Assembly (NCBI RefSeq): GCF_016862215.1
Contig: NZ_BOMN01000013.1
Span: 186,001 to 250,000 of the forward strand
DNA length: 64,000 nt
DNA from: Winogradskya humida
Lineage (GTDB): Bacteria; Actinomycetota; Actinomycetes; Mycobacteriales; Micromonosporaceae
Direction of reading: 5' to 3'
In this document: positions 17,813-25,573 of the stretch, in pieces
Layout: every line of letters starts with the position of its first letter
Position numbering within the stretch: the stretch's first letter is position 1
Position numbers and translations under genes: made by a program
Notes under the pieces: generated by a model
Told to the model about the DNA's origin: nothing
Database searches by the model: none
The model's input: only the letters and a program-made list of their open reading frames with translations

Positions 17813-19084
17813 GTGAAGCCGCGTCTCGTGAAGGACCCCGGGCTGCCCCCGCCGCTGTCCCGCCGGGGCTGGTTCTTCGACGCCGCGCTGGCGCTCGGCA
17901 TGGGCCTGATCGCGATCCAGGCCGGCGACTCGAGCTACGGGGACGCCCCGGCGCCCTGGCCGGTCACCATCCCGGACGGGCAGGGCGGCATGCCGGTCGC
18001 ACCGGTCGCACCGCCCGGGCCGGGGCAGCGCGTCTGGCCACCGCTGCTGCCGGTCGAGGAGCACATGACCAGCGGGACGGTCGCGCTGCTGCTGCTCGTC
18101 GTGGCGCCACTGGCGTTCCGGCGCCGATATCCGCTGGGCTCGCTGTGGGCCGTGCTGGTCCTGGCGGTCACGGTCCAGGACAATCCCGCCGCGCTGCGGT
18201 TGTCGTTCTTCGCGTGCGTCGTCGCGGGGTACGGCGCCGCGGTGTTCAGCCCCTACCGGCTGCCCGCGCTGGCGAGCCTCCCGGTCGCCGCGATCCTGCA
18301 CACCGCGCTGCAGACCGACGCCAGCTCGGTGTCCGACGGCGCTATCCCCTTCCTGATCATGCTGCCGATCGCGGTCGCGGCATACGGTCTGCGCCGCTGG
18401 CGGACCCGGGCCGACGAGAGCCGGGAGAAAATGTCGACGATGGAGCACGAGCGGATCGAGGCGGTGCGGCGTGCCACCGAGCACGAACGAGCCCGGATCG
18501 CCCGGGAGCTGCACGACGTGGTCACCCACAACGTGAGCGTGATGGTGATCCAGGCCGGAGCGGCACGCAAGGTCATGGACGCCGCCCCCGATCAGGCCCG
18601 GGAGGCACTGCTCGCGGTCGAGGCCGGTGGCCGGTCGGCGATGACCGAGCTACGCCAGGTGATGGGCCTGCTCACGATGCCCGGCGACGACGAGGACGAG
18701 CTCACCCCGCAACCGGGCCTCGACGGGCTGGACGAAATCGTGCGGCGGACGCGGGCTGCGGGCGTACCCATCGACCTGGCAGTGACCGGCGACCGGCGTG
18801 AGGTGCCCGCCGGGGTGGAACTCACCGTCTACCGGCTGGTCCAGGAGGCCCTCACCAACGTCGTCAAGCACGCCGCCGGCGCCCGCGTCCTGGTCCGCAT
18901 CGGCTACGGCGCCGACGGCCTGGACGTCGAGGTCGCCGACACCGGCGGCCGCGCAACCACCACGACCGGCACCGGGCGAGGCCTCATCGGACTCCGCGAA
19001 CGCCTCGCCGTCTACGACGCGGCCCTGCAAGCGGGCCCGTCCCCCAACGGCGGCTGGTCCGTCCACGCCAGGATCCCGGCATGA
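17813..19084 (+). CDS. Sensor histidine kinase (HisKA_3, NarL-type partner)
   Basis: A 423-residue membrane kinase. After a helix at about 20-35 there are hydrophobic segments between about 85 and 200. The HisKA_3 dimerisation box is ERARIARELHDVVTHN with the phospho-acceptor at His234. The HATPase_c domain reads VYRLVQEALTNVVKHAAGA, then ADTGG and GRGLIGLRERLAVYDAALQ. GTG at 17813 is preceded by GGAG and starts just before the first membrane helix. Its stop overlaps the response-regulator ATG by four bases (ATGA). It probably senses cell-envelope stress or an antimicrobial and acts on the divergent ABC exporter. Confidence 0.92.
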   Translation: MKPRLVKDPGLPPPLSRRGWFFDAALALGMGLIAIQAGDSSYGDAPAPWPVTIPDGQGGMPVAPVAPPGPGQRVWPPLLPVEEHMTSGTVALLLLVVAPLAFRRRYPLGSLWAVLVLAVTVQDNPAALRLSFFACVVAGYGAAVFSPYRLPALASLPVAAILHTALQTDASSVSDGAIPFLIMLPIAVAAYGLRRWRTRADESREKMSTMEHERIEAVRRATEHERARIARELHDVVTHNVSVMVIQAGAARKVMDAAPDQAREALLAVEAGGRSAMTELRQVMGLLTMPGDDEDELTPQPGLDGLDEIVRRTRAAGVPIDLAVTGDRREVPAGVELTVYRLVQEALTNVVKHAAGARVLVRIGYGADGLDVEVADTGGRATTTTGTGRGLIGLRERLAVYDAALQAGPSPNGGWSVHARIPA

Positions 19085-20142
19085 CCACGGCCCCCGCCCC
19101 GAACGGTCCGTCCGCGACGCCGCCACAGCACTCAACGCGCTGGTCCCGGGCCGGTGGCAGGAGGACGCTCATGGGTCCGAGCGAAAGCCCTGCCATGACC
19201 ACGGCCCCCAGTCTGCGCGGTCCGAGCGAGAGTCCCGGCATGACCACAGTGCCCGATCCGAGCGGTCCGGGCGAGAGTCCCGGCACGACCACAGTGCCCG
19301 ATCCGAGCGGTCCGAGCGAGAGCCCCGGCATGACCACAGTGCCCGGCCCGAGCGGTCCGAGCGAGAGTCCCGGCATGACCACGGCCTCACCGCCGCGCGG
19401 CCAGGGTGAGAGTCCCGGCATGACCACGGCCTCACCGCCGCGCGGCCAGGGTCAGAGTCCTGGTGTGATCACGGACTACGGGCCAGCCGGCGTGGGCGCG
19501 GGGCCCCGGGTGGTGGTCGCTGACGATCAGGCGCTGGTGCGGGCCGGGTTCCGGATGATTCTCACGGCTGACGGCATCGACGTGGTGGCCGAGGCGACCA
19601 ACGGCGCCGAGGCCGTCGATGCGGTCAGGCGGCACCGGCCCGACGTGGTGCTGATGGACATCCGGATGCCCGGGACGGACGGTCTGGCGGCGACCCGGCA
19701 GATCATGGCGGGTGCTGACGCGACGCCCCGGATCATCATCCTGACGACGTTCGATCTGGACCATTACGTCTACGCGGCGCTGACCGCCGGGGCGAGTGGC
19801 TTCCTGCTCAAGGATGTCACCCCGGAGCACCTCGTCGGCGCCGTGCGGCTGGTCCGCGACGGCGATGCCCTGCTCGCGCCGTCTATCACCCGGCGCCTGG
19901 TCGAACGGTTCGCCCGCGGCGAGACCGAGCCGCCGCCCGACCTGGCGGGCCTGACCAAACGGGAGCTCGAGGTGCTCGCCCTGCTGGCCCAGGGTCTGAG
20001 CAACGCCGAGCTGGCCGCGCGGCTGTACCTGTCCGAGGCCACGGTGAAGACCCACGTCGCCCGCATCCTGGGCAAACTCGGCCTGCGCGACCGGGTCCAG
20101 GCGGTCGTGGCGGCCTACCGCACCGGCCTGGTGACCCCCTGA
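19081..20142 (+). CDS. NarL/LuxR-type response regulator with repeat-expanded N-terminus
   Basis: The functional part is a standard two-domain regulator. The receiver begins RVVVADDQALVRAGFRMIL with phospho-Asp in VVLMDIRMPG (Asp193 of the longest frame), followed by LTTFDLDHYVYAAL and LKDVTPEHL. The C-terminal NarL-type HTH reads LTKRELEVLALLAQGLSNAEL then LSEATVKTHVARILGKL. In front lie about 140 extra residues made of a 15-residue repeat. Family length (about 215-225 residues) predicts a start near GTG 19465. The longest frame from ATG 19081 is coupled to the kinase stop. Several in-frame ATGs in the repeats, each after a GAGAG-type purine run, could also initiate, so the true start is uncertain. 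Confidence 0.88.
   Translation: MTTAPAPNGPSATPPQHSTRWSRAGGRRTLMGPSESPAMTTAPSLRGPSESPGMTTVPDPSGPGESPGTTTVPDPSGPSESPGMTTVPGPSGPSESPGMTTASPPRGQGESPGMTTASPPRGQGQSPGVITDYGPAGVGAGPRVVVADDQALVRAGFRMILTADGIDVVAEATNGAEAVDAVRRHRPDVVLMDIRMPGTDGLAATRQIMAGADATPRIIILTTFDLDHYVYAALTAGASGFLLKDVTPEHLVGAVRLVRDGDALLAPSITRRLVERFARGETEPPPDLAGLTKRELEVLALLAQGLSNAELAARLYLSEATVKTHVARILGKLGLRDRVQAVVAAYRTGLVTP
19174..19488. repeat. 45-bp minisatellite carrying repeated start-codon contexts
   Basis: Seven 45-bp units (19174, 19219, 19264, 19309, 19354, 19399, 19444). Each has a purine-rich GAGAG-like run followed by an in-frame start-like triplet: ATG 19195, 19240, 19330, 19375 and 19420, ACG 19285, GTG 19465. Spacing is exactly 45 bp. 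The unit resembles the sequence around the original ATG at 19081, suggesting amplification of the translation-initiation region. Confidence 0.92.
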
Positions 20143-20154
20143 CGACCGGCCTGG

Positions 20155-20250
20155 GTGAAAACCCACGTCGCCCGCATCCTGGGCAAACTCGGCCTGGGCA
20201 AGCTCGGCCTGGGCAAGCTCGGCCTGGGCAAGCTCGGCCTGGGCACCGGC
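20155..20250. repeat. Downstream partial duplication of the response-regulator 3' end with 15-bp repeats
   Basis: The stretch from GTG 20155 repeats the HTH-encoding segment at 20044 (VKTHVARILGKLGL) at an offset of exactly 111 bp, in the same frame but after the stop codon. It then runs into four CTGGGCAAGCTCGGC-type 15-bp units (20179-20238) and ends with a copy of the gene's last codons (TGLV). It would be read only after stop-codon readthrough. Confidence 0.85.
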
Positions 20251-20401
20251 TTGGTGAACCCTGACCGGCCTTCGCGACCCCCAGCCCCGACCGGCCTCCG
20301 CGCTCCGGGCTCCACGCGGCACGGGTGACCCGACCGGCCTGGTGCCCCCGTAGGGGGAACCGCGGCGCACCGGCGTGCCCCGTGGGGCGCGGCCACGGCT
20401 C

Positions 20402-20824
20402 CTAGAAATAGTCCTCGATCAGTACGCGGGTGAAGTAGTCGGCTAGGTCGACGGCCACCGGGCGGCGCTCGTCGGTGTCGCGGTCCCAGACGAGGATGTG
20501 CGCCGGGCTCATCGCGTCGTACGCGACCCGGTCGTTGCCGCCTCCGCTGTCGCCGAAGACGACCAGGGTTTCGCGTTCCTTGAACTCCGGCAGCTGGCGG
20601 AGTTCGGTGTTGTCGTGCACGATGCGCGCGATCGGCCATACGAGGTCCTGGCCGTCGGGGGCCCGGATGCCGTCGGTCTCGGCGAGCATCGCCACCAGGT
20701 CGTCGGGCAGGGGGGCACCGAGCAGGTCACCCGCCACCGACAGCGCGCCTGGTGGCGCGCCCTCGGTGAGCTGGGCGGACGGCAGCACCGCGAGAACCAC
20801 ATCGCGCCAGGAGACGGCCAGCAT
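20402..20824 (-). CDS. SMI1/KNR4 (SUKH) family protein
   Basis: A 140-residue protein with the SUKH pattern: LPDDLVAMLAETDGIRAPDG, then WPIARIVHDNTELRQLPEF, then VVFGDSGGGNDRVAY and a C-terminal VAVDLADYFTRVLIE. AGGA lies eight bases before ATG 20824, favouring it over an ATG nine bases upstream. SUKH proteins are often immunity proteins of contact-dependent or polymorphic toxins. No toxin gene lies beside it, so it is an orphan or serves another role. Confidence 0.85.
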   Translation of the reverse strand: MLAVSWRDVVLAVLPSAQLTEGAPPGALSVAGDLLGAPLPDDLVAMLAETDGIRAPDGQDLVWPIARIVHDNTELRQLPEFKERETLVVFGDSGGGNDRVAYDAMSPAHILVWDRDTDERRPVAVDLADYFTRVLIEDYF

Positions 20825-20983
20825 GGTTGGCATCCTACGAGAGGGCCGGGGCAGGATCCGAGGGTTTGTTGCGCATAGGTAAAAGTCTGCGTTGACCATT
20901 GACCCTCGATAGTGGATCACCCGAAGCTGTGACCACACAGCGACACAAGGTGGTGGCGACAGCTGGAAACGGCCGAGTACGAC

Positions 20984-22480
20984 GTGGTGATCGTGGGGGG
21001 CGGAACCGCCGGTGCGGTGGTGGCTGCCAGGTTGTCGGCCGATCCGGGCGTCCGGGTCTGCCTGATCGAGGGCGGCCCGTCCGATGTGGGCGACCCTCGC
21101 ATCCTGCACCTGCGCAACTGGCTGAACCTGCTCGAATCGGAGTTCGATTACCAGTATCCGACCGTGCCGCAGCCACGGGGGAACTCGCACATCGTGCACT
21201 CTCGGGCGAAAGTGCTCGGCGGGTGCTCCTCGCACAACACCATGATCAGCTTTCTGCCCCCGGCGGAGGATTTCGCCGACTGGGTGGCCGCGGGGGCGTC
21301 CGGCTGGTCGTACGGGGAGATGCTGCCCTACTGGGAGCGGCTGGCGATCAACATCGTCCCGGTCCGGGAACGCAACGCCCTGGCCGTCGACTTCATCAGC
21401 AGTTGCACCAAGGCGCTGGGCGTGCCCGTGCGCCCGGACTTCAACGCGCAGCCGTTCTCCGACGGCACCGGCTTCTTCCCCGTCGCGTACTACCCCGACT
21501 CGGGCATGCGGTCGTCGTCCTCGGTCGCCTACCTGCATCCGGTCCTGGACCGGTCGAACCTGACCGTGCTCACCGACACGTGGGCGTACAAGCTGGAGAC
21601 CAGCGGCGACCAGGTCACCGGCGTGCACGTCCAGAGCGGGGACAAGACCGAGATCATCAGGGGCGGAGAGTACGTCCTGAGCGCCGGCGCGATCGACACC
21701 CCGAGACTGCTGCTCCTGTCGGGCATCGGGCCGGCCGAGCAGCTCACCGCGCTCGGCATCGACGTGGTGGCGGACGTCCCCGGCGTGGGCGAGCACCTGC
21801 TCGACCACCCGGAGTCGCTGATCCTCTGGGAGGCGTCGCGCCCGGTTCCCCCGGAGACCGCGATGGACTCCGACGCGGGGCTCTTCATCCGCCGCGACCC
21901 GCAGGGCACCCGCCCGGACCTGATGTTCCACCTCTATCAGATCCCGTTCACCACCAATACCGAACGCCTCGGTTACGACGTGCCGATGCACGGTTTCGGG
22001 ATGACCCCCAACGTGCCACGCCCGCGCAGCCGGGGCCGCATGTGGCTGACCAGCGCGGACCCGCACACCAAGCCGGCGCTGGACTTCGGCTACTTCACCG
22101 ACCCGGACGGCTACGACGAGCAGACCATCGTCGACGGGCTGCGGCTGGCCCGCGAGGTCGCCGCCACCGAACCGTTCGCGAGCTGGATCACCCGGGAGAT
22201 CGCGCCCGGGCCGGACCTGCAGACCGACGAGGAGCTCTCCGCGTACGGAAGGGCCGCCCACCACACCGTCTACCACCCGGTCGGGACGTGCCGGATGGGC
22301 GCGGCCACCGACGAACTCGCCGTGACCGACCCGGAGCTGCGGCTGCGCGGCTTCACCAACGTCCGCATCGCGGACGCCTCGGTCTTCCCGGCGATGACCT
22401 CGGTCAACCCCGTCGTCGCCGTCCTCATGGTCGGCGAGAAGGCAGCGGACCTCATCGCGGGCCACGACACCACCACCTGA
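20984..22480 (+). CDS. GMC-family FAD oxidoreductase, choline dehydrogenase type
   Basis: A 498-residue flavoenzyme. The N-terminal FAD loop is [21 protein letters not shown] signatures include [18 protein letters not shown] and [19 protein letters not shown]. The C-terminal active-site region reads [15 protein letters not shown], then [19 protein letters not shown]. Context with betaine genes suggests oxidation of choline or a related alcohol. The start is unusual: the first canonical codon is GTG 20984, which falls inside the usual [10 protein letters not shown] strand. The frame is open back to 20933 with only a CTG (20963) after an AAGGTGG-like ribosome site, so initiation at CTG would restore the family N-terminus. 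Confidence 0.87.
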   Translation: MVIVGGGTAGAVVAARLSADPGVRVCLIEGGPSDVGDPRILHLRNWLNLLESEFDYQYPTVPQPRGNSHIVHSRAKVLGGCSSHNTMISFLPPAEDFADWVAAGASGWSYGEMLPYWERLAINIVPVRERNALAVDFISSCTKALGVPVRPDFNAQPFSDGTGFFPVAYYPDSGMRSSSSVAYLHPVLDRSNLTVLTDTWAYKLETSGDQVTGVHVQSGDKTEIIRGGEYVLSAGAIDTPRLLLLSGIGPAEQLTALGIDVVADVPGVGEHLLDHPESLILWEASRPVPPETAMDSDAGLFIRRDPQGTRPDLMFHLYQIPFTTNTERLGYDVPMHGFGMTPNVPRPRSRGRMWLTSADPHTKPALDFGYFTDPDGYDEQTIVDGLRLAREVAATEPFASWITREIAPGPDLQTDEELSAYGRAAHHTVYHPVGTCRMGAATDELAVTDPELRLRGFTNVRIADASVFPAMTSVNPVVAVLMVGEKAADLIAGHDTTT

Positions 22481-22502
22481 CAGCCAACCCGAGGGACCGG
22501 AC

Positions 22503-23687
22503 ATGCCCACCACCATCGACGTGGACCACCTGTGGAAAGTGTTCGGCCCCCGGCCCGACCGCGTCCCCGGCTCGCCACTCGCCGACCTCTCCCGCCCGGA
22601 ACTGCGTACGAAAACCGGCAACGTCGTCGCCGTGCACGACGTCAGCTTCGCCGTCGAACAGGGCGAGGTCTTCGTCGTCATGGGACTGTCCGGCAGTGGC
22701 AAGTCCACCCTGGTCCGCTGTCTCACCCGCCTGATCGAACCCACCGCCGGCGAGGTCCGCATCGACGGCCGGGCAGTTCGCGAGATGAACCCCAGACAGC
22801 TGCGCGACCTGCGCCGCCACGGCGTCGCCATGGTCTTCCAGCACTTCGGCCTCCTCCCGCACCGCGAAGTGATCGACAACGTGGCATACGGCCTGGAGAT
22901 CCAGGGCACCTCCCGCGCGGCGCGCCACAAACGGGCCGGCGAGGTCCTCGACCTCGTCGGGCTGACCGGGCATGAACACCAGTTCCCCGACCAGCTCTCC
23001 GGCGGCATGCAGCAGCGCGTCGGCCTGGCCCGGGCGCTGGCCACCGACCCGGCCGTCCTGCTCTTCGACGAGCCGTTCAGCGCCCTCGACCCGCTCATCC
23101 GCCGCGACATGCAGGCCGAGGTGCGCCGGCTGCACGCCGAGGTCGGCAAGACCCTCGTCTTCATCACCCACGACCTTTCCGAAGCCCTCACCCTGGGCGA
23201 CCGCATCGCCGTCATGAGAGACGGCGCCCTCGTCCAGGTCGGTACGCCCGAAGAACTCGTCGGCGCCCCCGCCGACGACTACGTCACCGATTTCGTCCGC
23301 GACGTCCCCCGCGCCGACGTCCTCACGCTGCGCTGGATCGCCCGCCCTCGCCGCGCCGACGAGACCCCCGACGGCGAACCCCTGCCGGAAGGCACCCTCA
23401 TCCGCGACGCCATACCCCGCATCCTCCGCGCCAACGGCCCGGTCCGAATTGTCCCCAGCCCAGGCGCAGGCGGGGCAGGCGCGGGAGGGGCAGGCGCTGG
23501 CGGGCCAGGCGCGGGCGGGGCGCGGGCAGGCGGGTCGCGGGCAGGCGGGTCGCGGGCGGCTGGACCGGGCAGATCCGGGACAGGCGTGGCCGGGGCGCGG
23601 GCAGACGGCTCGGGCGCGGACCTGGTTGTCGGGGTTGAGGAGTTGCTGCCCGTCATCGCGGGGCACGGCGACCGGGTGCCCGCGTGA
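22503..23687 (+). CDS. Glycine betaine/proline ABC importer ATPase (ProV/OpuAA type)
   Basis: A 394-residue ATPase. An N-terminal [14 protein letters not shown] precedes Walker [10 protein letters not shown], then [20 protein letters not shown], signature [12 protein letters not shown] and Walker [20 protein letters not shown], all typical of ProV/OpuAA. Residues about 315-370 are a Gly/Ala/Arg/Ser repeat linker encoded by a degenerate G+C repeat. They replace or interrupt the region where regulatory CBS-type segments sit in ProV. The stop overlaps the permease GTG (GTGA). It energises betaine uptake for the catabolic genes downstream. Confidence 0.92.
   Translation: MPTTIDVDHLWKVFGPRPDRVPGSPLADLSRPELRTKTGNVVAVHDVSFAVEQGEVFVVMGLSGSGKSTLVRCLTRLIEPTAGEVRIDGRAVREMNPRQLRDLRRHGVAMVFQHFGLLPHREVIDNVAYGLEIQGTSRAARHKRAGEVLDLVGLTGHEHQFPDQLSGGMQQRVGLARALATDPAVLLFDEPFSALDPLIRRDMQAEVRRLHAEVGKTLVFITHDLSEALTLGDRIAVMRDGALVQVGTPEELVGAPADDYVTDFVRDVPRADVLTLRWIARPRRADETPDGEPLPEGTLIRDAIPRILRANGPVRIVPSPGAGGAGAGGAGAGGPGAGGARAGGSRAGGSRAAGPGRSGTGVAGARADGSGADLVVGVEELLPVIAGHGDRVPA
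23459..23566. repeat. Degenerate Gly/Ala-coding repeat in the betaine ATPase
   Basis: A short GGCGCGGGC/GGCAGGCGG-type repeat of 9-15 bp units codes for [23 protein letters not shown] sequence between the ATPase core and a conserved-looking C-terminal tail ([14 protein letters not shown]). Confidence 0.85.
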
Positions 23688-25573
23688 CCGCCGCTTCCGC
23701 GTCGTGGACGGGCCGGATCTCGCGCCTGCCCCGCCCCGGGAGACGTACCTATGTCGGGGTGCTGGCCCTGGTGACCGTGGTCGCCTATCTGGGGGTGCGC
23801 ACGACGGGGGCCGCGGACAGTGACAGCAGTGCGGCGTTCCGCTTCTTCACCGACGTGCGCACCTGGGTCGACGACAACCGGGACACCAGCCCGGTGTTCC
23901 TCTACGGCATCAACTACGTGCGGCTGGGCGTGGTCGAGCTGGTCGGCGCGGTGCAGTCGCTGCTCTACGCGCTCGGCGGCGCCGGGCTGGTCGCCGCGGC
24001 CGGGGCGCTCTCGTTCGTGCTGGCCGGGTGGCGGGCCGCCGTGCTCGCCGTCGCCGGGTTCTGCAGCCTCGGTGTGCTCGGGTTGTGGGACGAGAGTGTC
24101 GACACGCTGGTCCTGACGCTCTCCGCGGTGCTGCTGTCGGTGCTGATCGGGGTGCCCATCGGAGTGCTCGCCGCGAGGGTCCGCGCGGTCGGTGCCGTGC
24201 TGCGCCCGGTGCTGGACGTCATGCAAATCATGCCGACGTTCGCCTACCTCGCCCCGATGACGCTGCTGTTCCTGATCGGCTCGCCCGCCGCGGTGATCGC
24301 CACGCTGATCTACGCGCTGCCGGTGACGATCCGGATCACCGAGCTGGGCATCCGCGAGGTCTCCCCCACCACCGTCGAGGCCGCCACCGCGCTCGGCTCG
24401 ACGCGCTGGCAGGTGCTGCGCAAGGTGCGGCTGCCGATGGCCGCGCCCGCGATCGTCCTGGCCGTCAACCAGACGATCATGATGGCGCTGTCCATGGTGG
24501 TCGTCACCGCGCTGATCGACGCGCCGGGTCTCGGCGAGAACATCATCCAGGCCCTGGAACGGGTCAACGTGGGTGCGGCCTTCGACGCCGGTCTCGCCAT
24601 CGTGATCCTCGCCATCGTCCTGGACCGGGTCACCACCCGCGCCGCGACCTACCGCCGCCGCGGGATCCGGGTCACCGCCGCGGCCGTGGCCGCCGCCGTC
24701 GTGGTCGCGCTGATCCCGTGGGGCGACTCCTTCCCGGCGTTCTCCTTCGCGAAGCCGGTCAACGACCTGTCCCACTGGGTCGAGCTCCACTGGTACGACG
24801 CGACCGAGGCGATCAAGAACGCCGTCAGCGCCGCCCTGCTCAACCCGCTCGAATCCGTGCTGACCACCACCCCCTGGTGGTTCTTCGTCCTGGTCGTCGC
24901 GGTCTTCGGCACGCTGATCAGCGGCTGGCGCTCCGCGGTGATCGCCGCCCTGGCCGCCGCAGGCATCGCGGGGCTCGGCCTCTGGCTGCACGCCATGCAG
25001 ACCCTCGCCACGGTGCTGGTCGCCACGCTGGTCACCATGGCGCTCGGCGTCCTGCTCGGGGTGCTCTGCGCCCGTCATGACCGCTTCGCCGCCGGGTTGC
25101 GTCCCCTGCTCGACGCCGCGCAGACCATGCCGTCGTTCGTGTATCTGCTGCCCGCACTGGCGCTCTTCGGCGCCACCCGGTTCACCGCGATCGTCGCCGC
25201 CGTCATCTACGCCGTCCCCCCGGTCGTCCGGCTGGTCGAACGCGGCATCCGCGACGTCCCGGCCACCGTCGTCGAGGCCGCGCTCTCGGCCGGCTCGACG
25301 CCCCGGCAGCTGCTCTGGAAGGTCCAGCTGCCGATGGCCCGCTCCGGTCTGCTGCTCGCCGCCAACCAGGGCATCGTCATGGTCCTCGCCATGGTCGTGG
25401 TCGGTGGCCTGGTCGGCGCAGGCGCGCTCGGATACGACGTCGTGGCCGGTTTCGCCCAGCGCGAGGACTTCGGCAAGGGCCTCGCCGCGGGCTTCGCGAT
25501 CGTGCTGCTCGGCGTCCTGCTCGACCGTCTCACCCAGGGACTCTCCCGGACCCCCGCGAAGGGACACTCATGA
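23684..25573 (+). CDS. Fused double permease of the glycine betaine importer (ProW-ProW)
   Basis: A 629-residue membrane protein with two BPD_transp_1 permease domains in one chain. Domain 1 (about 140-330) contains [20 protein letters not shown] and the coupling loop [15 protein letters not shown]. Domain 2 (about 440-620) contains [19 protein letters not shown] and [15 protein letters not shown]. The paired MPTFAYL/MPSFVYL motifs are typical of ProW/OpuAB. It starts with GTG overlapping the ATPase stop. The fused permease suits the single ATPase gene. No periplasmic binding protein (ProX/OpuAC) is encoded in the window. Confidence 0.9.
   Translation: MTAASASWTGRISRLPRPGRRTYVGVLALVTVVAYLGVRTTGAADSDSSAAFRFFTDVRTWVDDNRDTSPVFLYGINYVRLGVVELVGAVQSLLYALGGAGLVAAAGALSFVLAGWRAAVLAVAGFCSLGVLGLWDESVDTLVLTLSAVLLSVLIGVPIGVLAARVRAVGAVLRPVLDVMQIMPTFAYLAPMTLLFLIGSPAAVIATLIYALPVTIRITELGIREVSPTTVEAATALGSTRWQVLRKVRLPMAAPAIVLAVNQTIMMALSMVVVTALIDAPGLGENIIQALERVNVGAAFDAGLAIVILAIVLDRVTTRAATYRRRGIRVTAAAVAAAVVVALIPWGDSFPAFSFAKPVNDLSHWVELHWYDATEAIKNAVSAALLNPLESVLTTTPWWFFVLVVAVFGTLISGWRSAVIAALAAAGIAGLGLWLHAMQTLATVLVATLVTMALGVLLGVLCARHDRFAAGLRPLLDAAQTMPSFVYLLPALALFGATRFTAIVAAVIYAVPPVVRLVERGIRDVPATVVEAALSAGSTPRQLLWKVQLPMARSGLLLAANQGIVMVLAMVVVGGLVGAGALGYDVVAGFAQREDFGKGLAAGFAIVLLGVLLDRLTQGLSRTPAKGHS

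Noticed and set aside
19174..19488. Possible CRISPR array
   Set aside because: The 45-bp units are contiguous and similar along their whole length with no unique spacers; it is an in-frame minisatellite.
20402..20824. SUKH protein as part of a polymorphic toxin locus
   Set aside because: No toxin, RHS/CDI or secretion gene is adjacent, so only the family was reported.
20402..23215. Long minus-strand frame upstream of the SUKH gene
   Set aside because: Only its last 140 codons look like protein. The remainder is antisense to the GMC oxidoreductase and ATPase genes, so the start was moved to ATG 20824.
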